Below, piece after piece: positions 15,642 through 22,568 of a DNA stretch of 35,041 nt. Each line of letters starts with the position of its first letter. Position 1 is the first letter of the stretch. The stretch covers positions 1 through 35,041 of the forward strand of contig CALKRK010000006.1 in the NCBI GenBank assembly GCA_937989675.1, given 5' to 3'. Both the position numbers and the translations under genes were made by a program. The notes under the pieces are model-generated. The model saw only the letters and a list, made by a program, of their open reading frames with translations, was not told the origin of the DNA and did not search any database. Origin of the DNA: an uncultured Arenicella sp. GTDB taxonomy: Bacteria; Pseudomonadota; Gammaproteobacteria; Arenicellales; Arenicellaceae.

Positions 15642-17012
15642 TCTCATTTGTCGGATTTCTATCGCCCGCACTAGTTTTGAATGTAATCTTTGATCTAGTG
15701 GGTAACGACGGATAATCATAAAGACCGCAAATAGACCAGCTGCAGGGAGCAACGTCATTAGCGCTTTCATTTGCGCCAAGGTCGATAACGATTGTTCAGA
15801 GTTAGCTACATAGCCAATTGTATCTAGAAAAATTCCTAGCAGCCCCATCGCGATGCCTAGTGAAACTTTTTGCGCAAACGTGATGAGCCCCAATAGAAAG
15901 GCCGGGGCTCTAATCCCAGTTTTCCATTCACCAAACTCAACGGTATCTGGAAGGGTTGCCCAAAAACTAAAGTACAGTGCCCCTTTGGCTAGGGCGCTAA
16001 CAAGTAGAAAAGGCAAGATAGCGTTGATATGGTCAACGGAGAAAAAGTAGAGGCATATCGAGTTTACGATAATAATGCACAGACCCGTTTGCCAAACAAA
16101 GCGCTTACTGGACCATTTAGCTAATAGTGACCAAATCGGAAAGCTGATTGCCGTTACGATTCCAAGTGCTGCTAAGGTGCTACCAATTGCACTTTTGCCG
16201 TTCAGAGCGTAGATGAGGTAATAGATAAGCACTTTATCGGCGAGCGCCACACAAGACATGCTGACTATAACGGCGAGAAAGACCAACCAAAAAGGAGAGT
16301 TGGCTTTCAACATAGCGACCGTGTCCTGTACCGACAGTTGTGACTGCTGAGGTGTCGCATAAGTTTCCGCTTTTTCACGTGTCATTAAAAATGTCAGAAA
16401 AAAAACAGGGACAGAAAGTGCCGCAAAAATTGCGGAAACTCTGAAGAAGCCGTCATTCAGATCACCGTTGCCAAGTGACTCAGCTAGTTTTAGCATTAAT
16501 AGTGCAACGATGATGCCTGCTGCTGAGGCAAACAGCATTCTAGATACCACGAGGCTTGAGCGTTCATTGGAGTTTCGGGTGATCTGGGCCATCATGGCGC
16601 CATAAGGCACCGCAACAATGGTATAGCATGTCCTAAAAATAACATGGGTGACCGCCGCGTAAATAATGAGGCCTCCTACTTCTAAATCAGGGCGATAAAA
16701 CATAAACGCGAAAGAACAAGCTAAAGGAATAGCCCCTAGCACTAGGTATGGGCGGTAGCGCCCCCATCGAGTGCGCGTCTTGTTTGTTAGCAAACCCACC
16801 AACGGATCACTAATACCATCCCAAATCATCGCAACCATAAAGATGGTGCCTGCCACTTTGTTCGGGAGGCCTAATACGTCGGTGTAGTAAAAAAGTAAGT
16901 AGAGATTGGTGGCTGTCCAAAAAAAACCGAAACCTAAGTCTCCTAATCCATAGCCTATTTTTTGAGATAACCCTAGCGGCTGGTTTTTATTTGAATATAT
17001 TGCTGTGCTCAT
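15618..17012 (-). CDS. GPH-family (MelB-like) glycoside:cation symporter
   Basis: 464 residues from the ATG at 17012; a start at 17054 would add 14 polar residues and lacks a ribosome site. Twelve hydrophobic segments. Family signatures are clear: KIGYGLGDLGFGFFW at the N-terminus, YYTDVLGL, then WDGISDPLVGLLTNKTRTRWGRYRPY read in two parts (about residues 65-90; the D in ISDP binds Na+/H+ in MelB), and the VPYGAMMAQIT block near 135. It should carry a glycoside or oligosaccharide into the cytoplasm with Na+ or H+. The divergent neighbour is a cytoplasmic GH3 glucosidase, so a beta-glucoside is the likely load. The 5' side holds several palindromes that may be operators. Confidence 0.88.
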   Translation of the reverse strand: MSTAIYSNKNQPLGLSQKIGYGLGDLGFGFFWTATNLYLLFYYTDVLGLPNKVAGTIFMVAMIWDGISDPLVGLLTNKTRTRWGRYRPYLVLGAIPLACSFAFMFYRPDLEVGGLIIYAAVTHVIFRTCYTIVAVPYGAMMAQITRNSNERSSLVVSRMLFASAAGIIVALLMLKLAESLGNGDLNDGFFRVSAIFAALSVPVFFLTFLMTREKAETYATPQQSQLSVQDTVAMLKANSPFWLVFLAVIVSMSCVALADKVLIYYLIYALNGKSAIGSTLAALGIVTAISFPIWSLLAKWSSKRFVWQTGLCIIIVNSICLYFFSVDHINAILPFLLVSALAKGALYFSFWATLPDTVEFGEWKTGIRAPAFLLGLITFAQKVSLGIAMGLLGIFLDTIGYVANSEQSLSTLAQMKALMTLLPAAGLFAVFMIIRRYPLDQRLHSKLVRAIEIRQMRTKRSENA

Positions 17013-17060
17013 TTTTCGTTCTCGGCCTTTGGTGGCGTCATAGTGCCTGCTCATATAAAA

Positions 17061-17079
17061 CCAACACCTAAGGTGTTGG
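17061..17079. promoter_or_regulatory. 19-bp perfect palindrome upstream of the symporter
   Basis: CCAACACCTAAGGTGTTGG has 9-bp perfect arms around one central A. It lies about 50 bp upstream of the chosen symporter start. On the minus strand the hairpin is followed by TTTTAT, so it could act either as an operator or as an attenuator-like hairpin in the leader. Confidence 0.5.
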
Positions 17080-17131
17080 CTAGCTTCGCATATTCAGCTG
17101 GTCTTTGGAGTTTTCTTAGGATGGTTATCTC

Positions 17132-17153
17132 TGATTTTTCACGTAAAAAATCA
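17132..17153. promoter_or_regulatory. 22-bp palindrome, TGATTTTT-N6-AAAAATCA
   Basis: Eight-base perfect arms flank CACGTA, whose ACGT centre is itself symmetric, leaving one mismatched pair. It lies in the middle of the divergent symporter/glucosidase promoter region. Confidence 0.4.
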
Positions 17154-17163
17154 AATTTATAAT

Positions 17164-17192
17164 TTAACTATCCAATTGGTTGACTAAATAAT
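17164..17192 (+). promoter_or_regulatory. Candidate promoter with embedded operator for the GH3 gene (site S3)
   Basis: TTAACT (17164-17169), a 17-nt spacer and AATAAT (17187-17192) form a reasonable sigma70 promoter about 48 bp before the ATG. CTATCCAATTGGTTGA (17168-17183) fills the spacer and resembles the palindrome CTAACCATATGGTTAG found at the TonB receptor gene. Repressor binding here would block RNA polymerase directly. Confidence 0.5.
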
Positions 17193-17239
17193 GGTAGCAC
17201 AGTATCTTCCCTAAAACCAAAATTAAGCGGAATTGATCG

Positions 17240-19333
17240 ATGTCTTATCTAGACGCAAATAAGAGTAACTCTACAGAAATACAACCCGGCTTGGAAAAGC
17301 GTGTGTCTCAACTTCTTGAGCAGCTATCTTTAGAAGAAAAGGTTTATATGATGTCGGGCCACGACTTCTATCAACGCTTTCTTAATGAAGATAAACGCCA
17401 ATTTAATGTGCGCCTGTATCAGGCCGGGGCCGGCAATGATCGCCTTGAGGTGCCATATTTGTGGTTTGCCGATGGGCCTAGAGGGGTCGCGCTAAAAGGT
17501 TCCACCTGTTTCCCGGTATCCATGGCAAGGGGGGCGAGCTGGGATGTCAATCTGGAACAGCGCATCGGAGAAGCAATGGGCCGTGAATTACGCGCTCGTG
17601 GCGGCAACATATTAGCAAATGTCTGTATTAACCTTTTGCGCCATCCTGCTTGGGGGCGTGCGCAAGAGTCTTATGGTGAAGATCCGTACCTACTTGGAGA
17701 GTTGGGTGCCGCGCTAACTCGTGGCACGCAGCATCATAATGTGATTGCTACGGTAAAACACTTTGCTGCAAACAGCATCGAAAATGCACGATTTAAGGTC
17801 GATGTTGTTATGAGTGAACGCGTGCTTAGAGAAGTATATCTCCCCCATTTTAAGCGCGTGATCGATGAAGGTGTTGGCTCCGTAATGAGCGCTTATAACA
17901 AAGTGAACGGCAACTACTGCGCGCATAATAAGGTTCTGCTTCGAGACATATTGAAGGGTGAATGGGGCTTTAAGGGGTTTGTGCATTCCGATTGGATTCT
18001 CGGTGTCTATGGGGCCGATGCCGCCGCAGCTGGCTTGGACATTGAGAACCCCGAGGGTACGCATTTTGGCGCCAAGTTGGTCAGGGCCGTCGAGAACGGA
18101 GAAGTACCTGTCGACGCGATTAACGATGCGGTTACTCGAATATTGACGACCTTAATTTACTTTACCGAGCGTGAGAACCCACAGAGTTATTTCGAGAATC
18201 TTATCGCCTGTGAGGATCATGTAGCGCTTGCGCAGGAAGCGTCAGAGAAAAGTATTGTCCTGTTAAAAAATGACGACAGAGTATTACCCTTGGATAAGCG
18301 TGATATTAAGCGCCTAGCGGTCATTGGGGATTTAGCGAGTATTGAAAACACCGGCGACAATGGCTCTAGTGCTGTTGAACCGCCGTTTTCCGTGACCCCG
18401 CTAGAAGGATTAAAAAAGCATCTAGGCAGTGATGCGGAAATCATCTTCGACGATGGTAGTGATCTTGATAGAGTCGCCGCGGTTGCTAAAGAGGCTTGCG
18501 CGGTGATTGTGTTCGCTGGATACACAGCGGAAGACGAGGGTGAGTTCATACCTGGGGAAGTATCATCAAATGAAGGCAGCGAGCCGGTGATAGAGTCAAA
18601 GGGCGGTGATAGAACATCGCTGAACTTAAGGTCAGAACATGAGTCGATGATAATGAGAGCTGCTCAGGCCAATAGTAAAACGATTCCGGTGATCATCGCG
18701 GGTAGTGCTGTCATTATGGAAAATTGGCGGCATCAGGTAAGCGCAATTTTGATGTCTTGGTACTCCGGTATGATGGGGGGTAGTGCGGTAGCAAGGGTGC
18801 TCTTTGGCGACGTAAACCCAAGCGGAAAACTGCCTTTCACAATACCGCAGCAGCCAGAACAATTACCTTTTTTCGATAAAGATGCGGACGAAATTGAGTA
18901 CGGTTTATATCACGGCTACACAAAGTTTGATAAAGAGTCTTTAACTCCTGCATTCCCCTTTGGCTTTGGTCTTTCTTACACGAACTACGAGTATTCAAAC
19001 CTCAATGTGGCCCTAGATGGCAACACGATCCACAGCGCGGTTAGGCTACAAAATGTTGGCGCTCGATCAGGTGAAGAGGTTGTTCAGTTATACGTAGGCT
19101 TTGAAAACACCACCATTGATAGAGCAAAAAAGTTATTGCGTGGATTCCAAAAAATCCTTCTAAAGCCTGGAGAAGCAGCAACAGTTAAATTTGAGTTTAC
19201 CGTGGACGAGTTAGCTTGGTTTTGTGAAGAAACGCGCTCATGGGAAGTAGAGAACATCGTCTACAACGTATACGTAGGAGGGTCATCAGATGAAACTCAA
19301 CTGCAAAAATCCACATTCTCGCTGGGCGACTAG
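17240..19333 (+). CDS. Glycoside hydrolase family 3 beta-glucosidase (cytoplasmic)
   Basis: 697 residues without a signal peptide, so intracellular. The N-terminal GH3 TIM-barrel shows DGPRG near residues 78-82, R140 with the ESYGEDPYL block (143-151), VKHFAANSIE (172-181; substrate-binding Lys-His), MSAYNKVNG (216-224), and the catalytic nucleophile D251 in GFVHSDW. The (alpha/beta)6 sandwich follows (SIVLLKNDDRVLPL... VIVFAGYTAEDEGE, then GGDRTSLNL). The C-terminal fibronectin-III-like domain (FPFGFGLSYTNYEYS..., EEVVQLYVG) ends the protein; the order is that of T. neapolitana Bgl3B-type enzymes. It would cleave a terminal beta-D-glucosyl (or related) residue from imported glycoside. The acid/base Glu is probably in the EGEF/EGSEP region but I cannot fix it. 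Divergent from the GPH symporter. Confidence 0.92.
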   Translation: MSYLDANKSNSTEIQPGLEKRVSQLLEQLSLEEKVYMMSGHDFYQRFLNEDKRQFNVRLYQAGAGNDRLEVPYLWFADGPRGVALKGSTCFPVSMARGASWDVNLEQRIGEAMGRELRARGGNILANVCINLLRHPAWGRAQESYGEDPYLLGELGAALTRGTQHHNVIATVKHFAANSIENARFKVDVVMSERVLREVYLPHFKRVIDEGVGSVMSAYNKVNGNYCAHNKVLLRDILKGEWGFKGFVHSDWILGVYGADAAAAGLDIENPEGTHFGAKLVRAVENGEVPVDAINDAVTRILTTLIYFTERENPQSYFENLIACEDHVALAQEASEKSIVLLKNDDRVLPLDKRDIKRLAVIGDLASIENTGDNGSSAVEPPFSVTPLEGLKKHLGSDAEIIFDDGSDLDRVAAVAKEACAVIVFAGYTAEDEGEFIPGEVSSNEGSEPVIESKGGDRTSLNLRSEHESMIMRAAQANSKTIPVIIAGSAVIMENWRHQVSAILMSWYSGMMGGSAVARVLFGDVNPSGKLPFTIPQQPEQLPFFDKDADEIEYGLYHGYTKFDKESLTPAFPFGFGLSYTNYEYSNLNVALDGNTIHSAVRLQNVGARSGEEVVQLYVGFENTTIDRAKKLLRGFQKILLKPGEAATVKFEFTVDELAWFCEETRSWEVENIVYNVYVGGSSDETQLQKSTFSLGD

Positions 19334-19353
19334 CTGAGTAAATAAGCTTAGAC

Positions 19354-19387
19354 GCATCGCGGCCTGAAAACCGCGATGCATAATTTT
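19354..19387 (+). terminator. Rho-independent terminator after the GH3 gene
   Basis: GCATCGCGG (19354-19362) and CCGCGATGC (19371-19379) form a perfect 9-bp GC-rich stem with an 8-nt loop, followed by ATAATTTT. It lies between the convergent GH3 and small beta-rich genes and may serve both. Confidence 0.75.
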
Positions 19388-19406
19388 AAAGACCTGAGGT
19401 TGTTAA

Positions 19407-19703
19407 CTACTGAGATAGGCGTGCGCTAAATTCACCCGAGCTGAATGCACCAAATTGAACCGTGCCCTGCATTTCTCCGGCCGCTTCAAGACCTTCGAAG
19501 TTTAGAGTCATCCGTATCGGTTGATCTACTTCGATGGACCAACTGTATTTATTGTTGGTCAATTGGCCGTTCATGATGTCGGTTGTTCCAGCCTCGCCAT
19601 TAAGCGTGCCAGAAAACGATTCGCCATTGACGTCTATTTCTAGAGTAGAAAGTTGTTCTCCGATTGGAGATTGGATGGTTAGTTGCCAAGTTTGTTTTTG
19701 CAT
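19407..19703 (-). CDS. Small beta-rich cytoplasmic protein of unknown function, 98 aa
   Basis: The start is the ATG at 19703, set by GAGGAA just upstream; a longer reading to 19793 would run through the palindromic operator and has no ribosome site. The sequence alternates short strands and glycine turns (WQLTIQSPIGEQ, FSGTLNGEAGT, WSIEVDQPIRMTLNFEG, GTVQFGAFSSGEFSARL), about eight strands in the manner of a small closed barrel such as a lipocalin-like fold. I recall small proteins of this pattern annotated only as hypothetical. No signal peptide. It is divergent from the acyl-CoA ligase across a strong palindrome, so the two are probably co-regulated, and a role in binding the lipophilic substrate is a reasonable guess only. 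Confidence 0.65.
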   Translation of the reverse strand: MQKQTWQLTIQSPIGEQLSTLEIDVNGESFSGTLNGEAGTTDIMNGQLTNNKYSWSIEVDQPIRMTLNFEGLEAAGEMQGTVQFGAFSSGEFSARLSQ

Positions 19704-19756
19704 GTTGTTCCTCGTGAAAACTTTAAGATTCAAATTAATACCAAACGGTGTCTTAA

Positions 19757-19785
19757 TTATATTGGCATGAATCGTGCCAATATAA
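19757..19785. promoter_or_regulatory. 29-bp palindrome, candidate operator between small protein and acyl-CoA ligase
   Basis: TTATATTGGCA (19757-19767) and TGCCAATATAA (19775-19785) are exact reverse complements. The seven bases between them add two more pairs with one mismatch, so 13 of 14 pairs match around A19771. It lies about 90 bp from the ligase start and 54 bp from the small-protein start, ideal for shared control of both genes. It differs from the CTAACCATATGGTTAG type, so a second regulator may bind here. Confidence 0.65.
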
Positions 19786-19874
19786 AAGAGCACTTTTTGA
19801 TTGCCGCCTGAAAGTTGGTCTTGGATCAGTTTTTAGGTGTGTGAGATTTAAAAACTAAACATGGTAAACATGCG

Positions 19875-21668
19875 ATGAAGCTATTCGAAAAAATTAAGAG
19901 TGACCTCACTTACCTAAGTACGTATTCAAAGTTGAACTCGGCACTTAAAACACTTGATGCCGATGCGTATTGCAATATCACCACAGACTTTGAAAAAGCG
20001 GTTGATAAGTACCCGATGCGGCTCGCAGTAGAAGATGAGACGCGCTGTTATAGCTACTGGCAGTTCGAACAGAGAGCTAACAAGTTTGCTGCATGGGCTT
20101 TGTGGGTAGGTCTTAATGAGGGTGATACTGTCGCTCTATTTATGGAGAACCGAGTTGACTATATTGCGTTTTGGTATGGTATGGCCAAGGTTGGTGTAAA
20201 GACGGCGCTTATCAACAATAATTTGTCGGGAGAGAGCTTAGCTCATTGCATTAAGTGCGTTTCCGCACGAGCGTTGATAGCGAGCGCGACGACGGTTCGT
20301 AAAGCGAACAGCATTACAGACTTGCTTGATCAAGAGATGCCAATTTGGACTTTAAGTGAATCTGGTATAGCTGAAAACGATCTCGAGTCTGCACTGGAGG
20401 GCTTGTTTCCGCTGCGGCCTTTTCAGTATCGTCGAAAAAATATTAAGGGTGGAGACACTGCGCTTTATATTTTTACTTCAGGAACAACAGGGCTGCCGAA
20501 AGCCGTGAAAATGACGCATGTTCGATGCATACAAATGATGCGGGCATTCGTCTACCCATGCCGCCTTACTGAGAAAGATCGAGTGTTTTTGACTCTGCCG
20601 ATGTATCACGGAACGGGGGGCGTTTGTGGGGCAGGAAGTGCTTTGATATCTGGTGCGGCGTTAGTGATTCGGAATAAGTTTTCGGCTAAGAGGTTCTGGC
20701 AAGACGCTACGAGATCCGAAGTCACTGCGTTTGTGTATGTTGGGGAATTGAATCGGTACTTGATGAACAATGAGCCTTGCGCTTTTGAAAAAAAGCATCA
20801 GATAGGCAAAATATTTGGCAACGGAATGCGTGCTGATGTTTGGGAGACCTTTATTACGAGAACGGGTATTAAAAACATATACGAATTTTATGGTTCCTCC
20901 GAAGGCAATGTTTCGCTATTCAATATGGATGCAAAAATTGGTGCAATCGGTCGAATCCCACCATTTTTAAAGTCAAAAATTCCATATCGTTTGATAAAGG
21001 TAGATATGGATACACTCATACCGCTTAGAGATAACAACGGGCTTTGTATCGAGGCATTGCCGGGTGAGGTAGGCGAAATTGTTGGGCGTATTGAACGCAA
21101 CAATGTAAGCAGTCATTTTGAAGGCTATCAGAGCGCGGATGAAACCTCAGCTAAAGTATTGCGCGATGTTTTTGAAGTTGGTGATCGATACTTCAGAAGT
21201 GGAGATGCGCTAAAGCAGGATGAGCGAGGGTATTTTTATTTTGTAGATCGTCTTGGTGATACGTTTCGTTGGAAATCGGAAAACATTTCATCGGCCGAAG
21301 TGGAGGAAGCTATCTGTCGAGTAGCGGGCATTGATACTGCGATTGTTTATGGTGTGGAAATTCCAGGGAATGATGGCCGAGCGGGTATGGCCACAATAAC
21401 GGTTTCCGAAATTGATTTAGCCGAATTCTATAAAAGTATTGCTAAGAGTCTGCCAAGTTATGCGCGGCCGGTATTTTTGAGAATTAGGCGACAACAAGAG
21501 TCGACAGGAACAATGAAATTCAAAAAAAATACTCTTAAAAAACAGGGCTATCAATTGTCACAAGTTAACGGCGATGGTTTATTCGTAATTTCAGTAGAAG
21601 ACAAAACTTATGTTGAATTAAACCCTGAGATAGTTGAGAGAATTAATGCCGGAGCAATGCGATTCTAA
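19875..21668 (+). CDS. FATP/very-long-chain-type acyl-CoA synthetase
   Basis: 597 residues, length typical of the FATP/SLC27-FadD6 branch of ANL enzymes. The P-loop YIFTSGTTGLPKAVKMTH is near residues 196-213. The GELNRYLMNN block near 291-300 parallels the GELCRYL motif that marks fatty-acid transport proteins and bile-acid/very-long-chain ligases. FYGSSEGN near 337-344 is motif A5-like, and RSGDALKQDERGYFYFVDRLGDTFRWKSEN (about 441-470, read in parts) carries the conserved YFxDRxGDTFRWKGEN motif. TGTMKFKK near the C-terminus gives the catalytic Lys region. It forms the CoA thioester of a long-chain, branched or polycyclic acid using ATP. Neighbours (glucosidase, TonB receptor, TetR) suggest the acid comes from an imported conjugate. 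Substrate unknown. Confidence 0.88.
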   Translation: MKLFEKIKSDLTYLSTYSKLNSALKTLDADAYCNITTDFEKAVDKYPMRLAVEDETRCYSYWQFEQRANKFAAWALWVGLNEGDTVALFMENRVDYIAFWYGMAKVGVKTALINNNLSGESLAHCIKCVSARALIASATTVRKANSITDLLDQEMPIWTLSESGIAENDLESALEGLFPLRPFQYRRKNIKGGDTALYIFTSGTTGLPKAVKMTHVRCIQMMRAFVYPCRLTEKDRVFLTLPMYHGTGGVCGAGSALISGAALVIRNKFSAKRFWQDATRSEVTAFVYVGELNRYLMNNEPCAFEKKHQIGKIFGNGMRADVWETFITRTGIKNIYEFYGSSEGNVSLFNMDAKIGAIGRIPPFLKSKIPYRLIKVDMDTLIPLRDNNGLCIEALPGEVGEIVGRIERNNVSSHFEGYQSADETSAKVLRDVFEVGDRYFRSGDALKQDERGYFYFVDRLGDTFRWKSENISSAEVEEAICRVAGIDTAIVYGVEIPGNDGRAGMATITVSEIDLAEFYKSIAKSLPSYARPVFLRIRRQQESTGTMKFKKNTLKKQGYQLSQVNGDGLFVISVEDKTYVELNPEIVERINAGAMRF

Positions 21669-21710
21669 AGCACATGTTGGCCATGCTGGGTTGCAATGTC
21701 TATAAGCCCA

Positions 21711-22310
21711 TCAGGTTTGAAGAAGTTTCTGAACTGCGAAGTGCAAAACTTCCTCAGATTTTTCGACGGACATATTTTGGTTTACTCTGAGGTGATGCCA
21801 GTGTTGCAAACTCAGCACGGCTTGCAGTGCGCTCACTAATACCGCATCCGTTGGCGAAGTCGATTTGAGCGCACTTTGAAAGCACATTCGCTCCTTAGCT
21901 AAATATTTTTGATAGTTTGTTACTAGGAAATCGAATTTGAATCGCTTCATAGTCGATATTGATTCTAGACCCAGCATCTTTTCGTGAACTTGCACACGCT
22001 TCGGAATACTTTCTAACAGGCTTTGGGGGCATTTAGATATCGAAGGTTGGTTTTTTAGTAACTCCAAAACCAAGGTATTGGTCTGCTTGGCTAAATCAAG
22101 GTATTGCTTGTCAATTTCTCTGAAATGGCGGAAAACTGTTCGCAGGCCTACGTTTGCAGCTTCCGCGATTTCAGCCGCGCTTGGAGTAACGTGGCCTTTC
22201 TGAGCGAGTGTTTGTACAGCGGCAATAATCTTATTGCGGCTGCGAACGCTTCGCTGTCTCCGACCGTCGTCGGCGTTTATATCTGGTGTTCTTATCAATT
22301 CTAAGCTCAA
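21711..22310 (-). CDS. TetR-family transcriptional regulator (TetR-1)
   Basis: 199 residues. The N-terminal helix-turn-helix runs from about residue 24 to 72: RNKIIAAVQTLAQKGHVTPS, then AAEIAEAANVGLRTVFRHF and the continuing helix IDKQYLDLAKQ. The recognition helix is VGLRTVFRHF. The C-terminal ligand domain is helical and not assignable. The only start codons at the N-terminus are TTG at 22310 or TTG at 22298; a stop lies upstream and no ATG precedes the HTH, so translation is probably weak. Divergent from the TonB receptor gene, with two CTAACCATATGGTTAG-type sites between them, so it is the prime candidate for binding them and controlling the receptor and itself. Confidence 0.88.
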   Translation of the reverse strand: MSLELIRTPDINADDGRRQRSVRSRNKIIAAVQTLAQKGHVTPSAAEIAEAANVGLRTVFRHFREIDKQYLDLAKQTNTLVLELLKNQPSISKCPQSLLESIPKRVQVHEKMLGLESISTMKRFKFDFLVTNYQKYLAKERMCFQSALKSTSPTDAVLVSALQAVLSLQHWHHLRVNQNMSVEKSEEVLHFAVQKLLQT

Positions 22311-22353
22311 TTGGGGGCTTTCGGGGAGGCGAGCGTGCGGTGTTAAGCGAATT

Positions 22354-22369
22354 CCAAACTATATTTTGG
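22354..22369. promoter_or_regulatory. Short inverted repeat CCAAA-N6-TTTGG upstream of TetR-1
   Basis: CCAAACTATATTTTGG lies about 45 bp upstream of the TTG start of TetR-1 and could overlap its promoter. The arms are only five bases, so this may be chance. Confidence 0.3.
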
Positions 22370-22431
22370 ACTCAGGTTTCTATTGCTACTCGTAATTATA
22401 GCGAATCTTTTATTATCTGCTGTTGATTTAA

Positions 22432-22447
22432 TTAACCATATGGATAA
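22432..22447. promoter_or_regulatory. Operator-like site S1 upstream of the TonB receptor
   Basis: TTAACCATATGGATAA, a nearly perfect palindrome. It sits after TTGATT (22423-22428), which could be a -35 element with a weak -10 at 22445-22450. Its centre is 31 bp, about three helical turns, from the centre of site S2. Confidence 0.6.
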
Positions 22448-22462
22448 CAATGTGTTTATTAG

Positions 22463-22478
22463 CTAACCATATGGTTAG
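22463..22478. promoter_or_regulatory. Operator-like site S2, perfect 16-bp palindrome
   Basis: CTAACCATATGGTTAG is perfectly self-complementary and about 90 bp upstream of the receptor ATG. Together with S1 it forms a phased pair between TetR-1 and the receptor gene, the standard layout for a divergent TetR operator. Confidence 0.7.
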
Positions 22479-22568
22479 TGCTGGTGTGCTTAACGACCAT
22501 GCCAAAGATGCGGGTGGCGGGTTGTACGCTCGCCCTTATAATAAAAACAGATAGTGAGGAGGGTGAAA

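Noticed and set aside
19764-19778. TGGCATG-N4-GTGCC inside the 29-bp palindrome, which has GG and GC at sigma54 (-24/-12) spacing
   Set aside because: The match follows from the palindrome itself and works equally in both directions; the -12 box is poor (GTGCC for TTGCW), and no enhancer-binding protein is nearby.
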